Shown here piece after piece: positions 1 to 5,000 of a DNA stretch of 5,632 bases. The stretch is from Paracoccaceae bacterium (GTDB lineage Bacteria > Pseudomonadota > Alphaproteobacteria > Rhodobacterales > Rhodobacteraceae): positions 1 to 5,632 of the forward strand of contig JANSYB010000189.1 in the NCBI GenBank assembly GCA_024742655.1. Direction: 5' to 3'. The stretch's first letter is position 1. Every line of letters starts with the position of its first letter. The position numbers and the translations under genes are program-made. The notes below the pieces were generated by a model. It made no database searches. It saw only the letters and a list, made by a program, of their open reading frames with translations, and was not told the DNA's origin.

Positions 1-125
1 TCTATCTTGCTGAGAACACGTGTTTTTTCCGGGTCGAGACGAAAGGTCAGATGGACCTTGTCGATCAGGAAAGCTGGCGGCTGGTAATCCGCAAGATAGA
101 TGGTCTGGGGCGGGGCGTCTTTCAT
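1..125 (-). CDS. pepN: Aminopeptidase N, N-terminal fragment (partial)
   Basis: The minus strand reads 41 complete codons from an ATG at 123-125 and leaves the window still open. The peptide begins MKDAPPQTIYLADYQPPAF and continues with I-D-K-V-H-L-T-F-R-L-D-P-E-K-T-R-V-L-S. This matches the start of the bacterial PepN family (M1 zinc metallopeptidase), where a Y-x-x-P-D/Q-x-x-I-x-x-(I/V)-x-L-x-F-x-L-D-x-x-x-T-x-V pattern opens the N-terminal beta domain. The family enzyme is cytoplasmic and removes N-terminal residues from peptides. The catalytic HEXXH and GAMEN motifs lie outside the window, so activity cannot be judged. An AAGGAG ribosome binding site precedes the start by 9 bases. The gene diverges from the small membrane protein at 231. 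The family call is from the N-terminal pattern alone. Confidence 0.8.
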   Translation of the reverse strand, partial: MKDAPPQTIYLADYQPPAFLIDKVHLTFRLDPEKTRVLSKI

Positions 126-134
126 CGCGGGCGT

Positions 135-140
135 CTCCTT
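135..140 (-). promoter_or_regulatory. Ribosome binding site of pepN
   Basis: Read on the minus strand this is AAGGAG, 9 bases upstream of the ATG at 125. It is a near-ideal Shine-Dalgarno sequence and supports that start. A short dyad (141-157) abuts it directly on the upstream side. Confidence 0.75.
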
Positions 141-157
141 GGCCGGGCTGACCGGCC
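141..157. repeat. Short perfect inverted repeat in the pepN leader
   Basis: GGCCGG at 141-146 and CCGGCC at 152-157 are perfect reverse complements around a 5-base loop. On the pepN side the hairpin would end exactly at the Shine-Dalgarno sequence. It could be an operator half-site pair or an RNA hairpin affecting translation, but a 6-bp all-G/C stem can also arise by chance in DNA this GC-rich. Confidence 0.3.
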
Positions 158-221
158 TGACGGTAGGGCGATGCGGGCTGCTCTGCAATGGCGGGGCCGC
201 CTGAAATGCAAAATTCGGATT

Positions 222-226
222 GGAGG
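222..226 (+). promoter_or_regulatory. Ribosome binding site of the small membrane protein
   Basis: GGAGG lies 4 bases before the ATG at 231. The spacing is on the short side, but no other strong site is nearby. It decides the start at 231 over the in-frame ATG at 51, which would run back through the pepN start region. Confidence 0.65.
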
Positions 227-230
227 TTTC

Positions 231-428
231 ATGTCTGCGCCCAACACCAATGTTGAAAAGCAGAAAGACCAACACAAACCCGCCCTGGTGGGCATTCGCG
301 GTGCCATGCTCTTTGGTGCTGTGCTGATGCTGGGGCTTGTCACGTGGCTGGCCTATAACGGGCAGGAGCCACGCACCCCCGATACCCGCATCGACGGGCG
401 CACGGGCCAAGAGGTGCCGACGGAGTGA
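231..428 (+). CDS. Small single-span membrane protein, function unknown
   Basis: The product is 65 residues, starting MSAPNTNVEKQKDQHKPA. Residues 1-23 are hydrophilic and positively charged (K10, K12, K16, R23). Residues about 24-42 form one hydrophobic helix (GAMLFGAVLMLGLVTWLAY). Residues 43-65 are polar and rich in R, T, D and E. By the positive-inside rule the N-terminus should face the cytoplasm and the short tail the periplasm. There is no cleavage site or lipobox. The start is chosen for the GGAGG just upstream and because the longer reading from 51 would overlap pepN antisense. It diverges from pepN and is followed 68 bases later by a terminator-like hairpin, so it is probably transcribed alone. 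I do not recognise the family; it could be a small accessory subunit of a larger membrane complex, but nothing here names one. Confidence 0.65.
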   Translation: MSAPNTNVEKQKDQHKPALVGIRGAMLFGAVLMLGLVTWLAYNGQEPRTPDTRIDGRTGQEVPTE

Positions 429-496
429 GCCAAACCGTGCAGACGAAGGGTCGGACGGCGGAACCGGGATGCTTGAATGGCCCCGCCGCCGCGGAT

Positions 497-522
497 GACC
501 CGCCGCCTGCAGGGTCTTTTTT
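497..522 (+). terminator. Rho-independent terminator after the small membrane protein
   Basis: GACCC (497-501) pairs with GGGTC (512-516) around a 10-base loop, followed at once by six T (517-522). The T-run is clear and the position suits the end of the 231-428 transcript. The stem is only 5 bp, so the terminator may be modest in strength. Confidence 0.6.
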
Positions 523-563
523 AGGCGCAATCCTTTAATGGCGGCTTGCTGCAGGTCGTATTC

Positions 564-583
564 GCGCACGACCGGTTGTGCGC
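564..583. promoter_or_regulatory. 20-bp near-perfect palindrome, candidate operator
   Basis: GCGCACGACC is followed directly by GGTTGTGCGC. Nine of ten base pairs across the centre (573/574) match; only 570/577 (G against T) does not. There is no spacer, so it is a continuous dyad of the kind bound by dimeric regulators rather than a hairpin. It sits about 40-70 bases before the amidotransferase start, and its right half contains the TTGTGC of a possible -35 box. The bound regulator is unknown. Confidence 0.45.
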
Positions 584-604
584 AATTTGAGGTTTCCTTA
601 TCTT
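576..604 (+). promoter_or_regulatory. Possible sigma-70 type promoter for the amidotransferase gene
   Basis: TTGTGC (576-581) and TATCTT (599-604) are separated by 17 bases. They match the TTGACA and TATAAT consensus at three and four of six positions, so the call rests mainly on spacing and location. Transcription would begin near 611, leaving about 40 bases before the ATG at 651 but only about 10 before the alternative ATG at 621. The -35 box overlaps the palindrome at 564-583, consistent with repression there if both are real. Confidence 0.25.
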
Positions 605-650
605 TTACGGACCAGTATCCATGGCAAACCGCAACAACAGGCTCCTGTGC

Positions 651-1427
651 ATGACCCGCCCGATCATCGGCATCATCGGCAACAGTTACGAGATCGAAGA
701 CCGCTACCCGGTTCATGCCGGCGGGACGATGAATTCCGACGCCGTGGCCGCCGTGGCCGGATGCATGCCCCTCATCGTGCCGAGCGATCCGCGCTACGTG
801 ACCGTTTCCGAGTTGCTGGAGGCTTGCGACGGGTTCGTTCTGACCGGGGGACGGCCCAACGTCCATCCCGAGGAATACGGTGAACGGCCGACCGATGCAC
901 ATGGTGCGTTTGACCGGGCGCGCGACGCGATCACCCTGCCATTGGTGCGGGCGTGTATCGAACGTGGCCAGCCCGTTCTGGGCATCTGCCGCGGCTTTCA
1001 GGAGGTGAACGTGGCCCTTGGCGGCACGCTGCATCCCGAGATCCGCGAGTTGCCGGGCCGCGACAACCACCGCATGCCGCCCGACGGCACGTTGGAGGAA
1101 TGTTTTGCCCTGCGCCACACGGTCAGCTTTACCCCCGGTGGCGTTTTCCACCGCCTGATGGGCGCGCAGGAGGTGCTGACAAACACGTTGCACGGGCAGG
1201 GTATCATCACGCCCGGTCAGAACGTGGTCATCGATGGGCATGCGCCCGACGGCACGCCCGAGGCGATCTATGTCAAGGATGCGCCCGGCTTTGCCCTGTC
1301 GGTGCAATGGCACCCGGAATGGAATGCGGCACAGGATCCGGTCAGTCGCCCGCTGTTCACCGCATTCGGCGAGGCCGCGCGGGCGTGGCAGGCAGGGCAG
1401 GCGGCCCCGGTGCGGATTTCCGCCTGA
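651..1427 (+). CDS. Gamma-glutamyl-gamma-aminobutyrate hydrolase family protein (class I glutamine amidotransferase-like, peptidase C26)
   Basis: The 258-residue product is close to the length of E. coli PuuD (about 254), which splits gamma-glutamyl-GABA into glutamate and GABA in putrescine breakdown. Features from this start: MTRPIIGIIG opens the fold; an HAGG segment lies near 22-25; LTGGRPNVHPEEYGE (about 64-78) is the family glycine-rich loop; LGICRGFQE carries the nucleophile Cys113; NTLHGQG (about 178-184) is another family motif; SVQWHPEWN supplies the rest of the triad, His221 and Glu223. All three catalytic residues are present. An in-frame ATG at 621 would add ten residues; I prefer 651 because relatives begin a few residues before the P-I-I-G strand. 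Neither ATG has a strong ribosome binding site (ACAGG before 651, ACGGA before 621). No puuA, puuB, puuC or transporter gene is adjacent, so the exact gamma-glutamyl substrate is open. The HemG-like gene follows after 80 bases on the same strand. Confidence 0.85.
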   Translation: MTRPIIGIIGNSYEIEDRYPVHAGGTMNSDAVAAVAGCMPLIVPSDPRYVTVSELLEACDGFVLTGGRPNVHPEEYGERPTDAHGAFDRARDAITLPLVRACIERGQPVLGICRGFQEVNVALGGTLHPEIRELPGRDNHRMPPDGTLEECFALRHTVSFTPGGVFHRLMGAQEVLTNTLHGQGIITPGQNVVIDGHAPDGTPEAIYVKDAPGFALSVQWHPEWNAAQDPVSRPLFTAFGEAARAWQAGQAAPVRISA

Positions 1428-1497
1428 TCCCCGCCAGTTTGATCCCGCGCAAATCCGATCCCGTCGATTCGTGAGAGACTGCGTTCTGCAAGGAACT

Positions 1498-1502
1498 GGA
1501 GG
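1498..1502 (+). promoter_or_regulatory. Ribosome binding site of the HemG-like gene
   Basis: GGAGG lies 5 bases before the ATG at 1508. It gives this gene its own strong translation start even if it is co-transcribed with the gene upstream. Confidence 0.7.
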
Positions 1503-1507
1503 CTCCC

Positions 1508-2038
1508 ATGAAGATCCTGATTGCCTATGCCACGACCGAAGGGCAGACCCGCAAGATTTGCCGCTTTTGCGCGGATACCCTGATAGGGGCGGGCCATTCG
1601 GTCGAGCTTTTGCAGGTTCAGGGTGACGACAGGATCGACCCGGCGCTTTATGACGCGGTCATCCTCGCCGCGTCGGTGCATATCAACCGGTTTCAAAAGG
1701 ACATGGTCCGCTTTGCCACGGCCAATGCCGGGGCCCTGTCGCGAAAACCGTCGCTCTTTTTGTCGGTGTCGTTGGCCGTTTGCGGTGGCGAACCCGAGGA
1801 ACTGGCCGCACTCGACAGGATCGTGGCGGAGTTTTCCGGGGAAACCGGATTTCACCCCGGGCATGTGGAGCAGGTCGCCGGGGCGTTCCGGTTCACCGAG
1901 TACGATTTCTTCAAATCGCTGGCGATGCGCTATATCGCGTCGCGCCGCGATCAGGATGTCGATCCGCACAGCGACACCGAATACACCGACTGGGACGCCT
2001 TGCGCATGACGCTCACCGATTGGCTCGCAACGCTCTGA
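1508..2038 (+). CDS. HemG-like flavodoxin-domain protein (protoporphyrinogen oxidase family)
   Basis: The 176-residue product resembles E. coli HemG (181 residues), an FMN protein that oxidises protoporphyrinogen IX to protoporphyrin IX and passes electrons to respiratory quinones. It opens with a beta strand, MKILIAYATTEGQTRKI; T9, T10, G12 and T14 form the flavodoxin-type FMN phosphate loop. The segment YDAVILAASVHINRF (48-62) corresponds to the second FMN-contact region, VVIGASIRYG in HemG. The segment GAFRFTEYDFF (125-135) matches HemG GALRYPRYRWY, and EYTDWDAL (158-165) matches the HemG YTDW near the C-terminus. There is no signal peptide or transmembrane helix, so it is probably cytoplasmic or peripheral on the membrane. 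The family is well supported, but haem synthesis is not proven: many alphaproteobacteria use HemJ for this step, and this protein could be a different flavodoxin. It is co-directional with the amidotransferase gene, and its stop codon touches that of the RTX gene. Confidence 0.75.
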   Translation: MKILIAYATTEGQTRKICRFCADTLIGAGHSVELLQVQGDDRIDPALYDAVILAASVHINRFQKDMVRFATANAGALSRKPSLFLSVSLAVCGGEPEELAALDRIVAEFSGETGFHPGHVEQVAGAFRFTEYDFFKSLAMRYIASRRDQDVDPHSDTEYTDWDALRMTLTDWLATL

Positions 2039-2041
2039 TCA
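2036..2041. other. Back-to-back convergent stop codons in a TGATCA palindrome
   Basis: TGA (2036-2038) ends the HemG-like gene, and TCA (2039-2041), read on the minus strand as TGA, ends the RTX gene. No base lies between them and together they make a palindrome. I find no terminator hairpin with a T-run around the junction, so each transcript probably extends into the other gene. Confidence 0.9.
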
Positions 2042-5000
2042 GGCAAAACTCGCGCCGTTGTCCTGATCGCGCACCAACAGCTGTGCCTCGTGCTTTTTCA
2101 GGCAGACCCGTGCGGTTTCGCGGTGATGGCCCGGCGCGGTGCGTAATTCGGGGAACAGCGCGAACAGCTCTTCGCGGGCCTCTTCGCAGATGGCGCTCAG
2201 CCCGACGTCGCCGGCGTGGAAGCTTTCCGTCGCGATGCCCTCGGCATAGATCACCTCGTGGCGGTCGAACATGATGTGGATATAGGTCACCTCGTCCTGT
2301 TCGCGGCGCACCACGTCACGCCCGTCGATCAGGTGCTTGGCCGGCACCAGCACCTCGGAGTCGCCGAACAGCAGCTCGGCCCGGTAGCCGGTGAAGAGCA
2401 TCCGGTGCTGTGGAGAAACAAGAAAACCGGCGCGTGCCCCGTCCATCGCCGCCGAGCCGACCCAGACCGGTGCGAAGCGGCCCGTGCCCGCCACGGTGCG
2501 CTTGCCGATCCAGCGGATCGGGCGCAGCCCGTGGTCGCGGGTGACGACCATGTCGCCGATCTGCAGCGTTTCGATATCGCGTTCGCCATGTCCGGTCAGG
2601 ATTTTCGTGCCGGGGGTGAAGCAGATGATGTTCTCGATCTCGGAGAAGGTCACCGATGTGCCATCGGCCATGGTGAAGCTGCCCGAGAGCCCGCCTGCCG
2701 CGTCGTCGGTGTTGGAGAACGTGATGTCCGAAAACGCCACGTCCGGCGTCAGTTGCAGCGTGTCGCCATTCGTCTCGGCGCCCTCTCCACCGGTGATGGT
2801 GATCGCCGCGTTGCCCGTGCCCGAGGTGTCGAGATCCTGCAGGGTAAAGAAATCATCTCCGTCGCCGCCCGACACGGTGTCGCCCTGATCGACGAAGATG
2901 CTGTCATCGCCTGTGCCGGCGTCGATGCTGTCGGCGCCGTCCCCGGCATCGACGGTGTCGTTGCCCGCGCCGGTATTCACCGTGTCGCCGCCGGTCGAGC
3001 CTGTGACCGAGTCGTTGCCCGAGCCAAGCGTGATGGTCTCGATCTCGATGAAGCTGGCGGTCTGCGCGCCATTGCTCAGCGTGCCGGATTCCGGGTCGCT
3101 GGTCGATCCCTGGCTCAAATCCAGCGTCAGGTCTTGCGTGACCGCGCCGGCGTCCAGGCTGTCGCCGCCGGTTTCGTTGGTGCTCCAGCCGTCGATCGTG
3201 TCGTTGCCGAAATCATCCTCGATCACGAAGACGTCGTCGCCACCACCGCCGAACATGCTGTCCGCGCCTGTGCCACCCACCAGCGTGTCGGCCCCGTCGC
3301 CGGCGCTCAGCTCATCGTCGCCCGCACCGCCATCAAGGCTGTCGGCGCCGGTATCGTTGCCGCCCAGCAATGTATCGTTGCCGGTCCCGCCGATCAGCGT
3401 GTCATTGCCGTCGGCCCCGTCGAGAGAGTCATCGTCCAGCCCACCGTCCAGCACGTCGTTGCCGGCATCGCCGACCAGCGTGTCGTTGTCGTCCTGACCG
3501 TAGATCGTGTCGTCGCCGTCCCCCCCGACAAGGCTGTCGGCGTTGTTCGAAGGCGCCAGGTCGGTGCCGTCATTGGGCAGGTCATAGGGCACGAAGAAGG
3601 CATAGTCGGGATTATCCGGCGAGACGTCGCCATAGATAATGTCGCCATCTGCGCCGCCGACGATCGTATCGTTGCCCTCGTTCCCCTCGATGGAGTCGGC
3701 CCCCGCGCCGCCGTCGATCTGGTCATCATCGAAGCCCGCGTCGACCGTATCGGCCCCGTCGCCGCCGAAAATCGTGTCGTTGTCGTCGCCGGTCAGGATG
3801 ATGTCGTTGCCTAGGCCGCCATCGACGAAGTCGGTATCATTCGCCGAACCGGGGTCCGACGGATAGTATCCGGCATCGCCGAGTGTGCCGTAGCCTTCAT
3901 CGGGCAGGCCGGTACCGGGCGAAGTGCGCGTGTTGATTTCATCATCACCCGCGCCGCCGAGCACGCTGTCGCTGCCCTCGAAGCCGAAGATCGTATCATT
4001 TCCATCGCCGCCATCGACCGTGTCGTCGCCCTCGTCGGCCTCGATCAGGTCGTTGCCGCCCTCGCCGAAGATCTGGTCATTCCCGGTCCCGCCCGACACG
4101 CTGTCGTCATCTGCGCCCGCGAAGATCAGGTCGTTGTCTGCGCCACCTTCGATCGTGTCGTTGCCGCCGTCGCTGATGATGGTGTCGTTGCCCGCGTCAC
4201 CAAAGATTTGGTCCGCCCCCGCGGTGGCGTCGTCCCCGTCAAGCGAATCCGCGCCCTCGCCGCCGCGGATCGTGTCCGCGCCGTCCTGGCCGAAGATCAC
4301 GTCATCGCCGGTGTCGCCGATCACGCTGTCATCGCCAGTCCACGCGAAGACAGTGTCGTTCTCGCTGCCGCCGTCGATGTTGTCATCGCCAATGCCGCCG
4401 TCGATGGAATCGGCGCCACCCTCGCCCAGAACGGTGTCGTTGCCGTCCCCGGCCGCGACCGTGTCGTTTCCGGCCCCGGCGGTGATGCTGTCGTCGTCGT
4501 TGCCCGCGGCGTTGTCGCCCGCATCCACGCGGTCGCCCTCGGGGTCGCCGATGTAACCGGCGTCGATCGTCTCGCCGCTGGCGGTGCCCTCGACCACGTC
4601 ATCCGGCGCGGCGATACCCATGGCGGCCAGCGCGTCCTCGTCGGTGACATCGGCGGGGGCGATGCCCACCAGAGTGATGCTGTCGCCATTGGGGAAATTG
4701 AGGACGGCATTGCCGGAGCCGTCATTGCCGACCGTCACGTCCCGGGTATTGAGCCGCGCGCCGCCCGCGTCGGTCATCCCCGACAGGTCAAGCTGGTCTT
4801 GCCCGGTAAAGGTGCCGTCGCCATTGTCGACGGGCCCATCAAAACCGGTGATCGTGTCGTCCCCGTCGCCGTCCGACATCACGACCGTATCGACCACGCC
4901 GTCCCCGGCGCCCACGTCGATGTTGTCATTGCCGGTGCCGCCGGTGATCAGGTCGGCACCGAACGCCCCCGAGATCGTGTCGTTCCCGGCCCCGCCCTCA

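Noticed and set aside
190..201. GGCGG-GG-CCGCC dyad upstream of the small membrane protein
   Set aside because: Its 2-base centre cannot form a hairpin loop, and such G/C dyads are expected by chance here.
51..230. Longer start for the small membrane protein
   Set aside because: It would overlap pepN antisense and the pepN leader; GGAGG is placed before the ATG at 231, and the extra residues look like random arginine-rich translation.
1428..1507. Search for a promoter or terminator between the amidotransferase and HemG-like genes
   Set aside because: No convincing -35/-10 pair and no hairpin with a T-run was found; only a repeated gatccc word and the ribosome binding site at 1498-1502.
1268..1969. 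Minus-strand open frame of 233 codons
   Set aside because: It is antisense to two well-supported genes and shows no domain; it is a product of high GC content.
2216..3814. Plus-strand open frame of 532 codons opposite the RTX gene
   Set aside because: It lies entirely antisense to the RTX repeats. Their Asp/Gly/Asn/Thr codons rarely give stops on the opposite strand, and the translation has a repetitive composition with no recognisable domain or good ribosome binding site.
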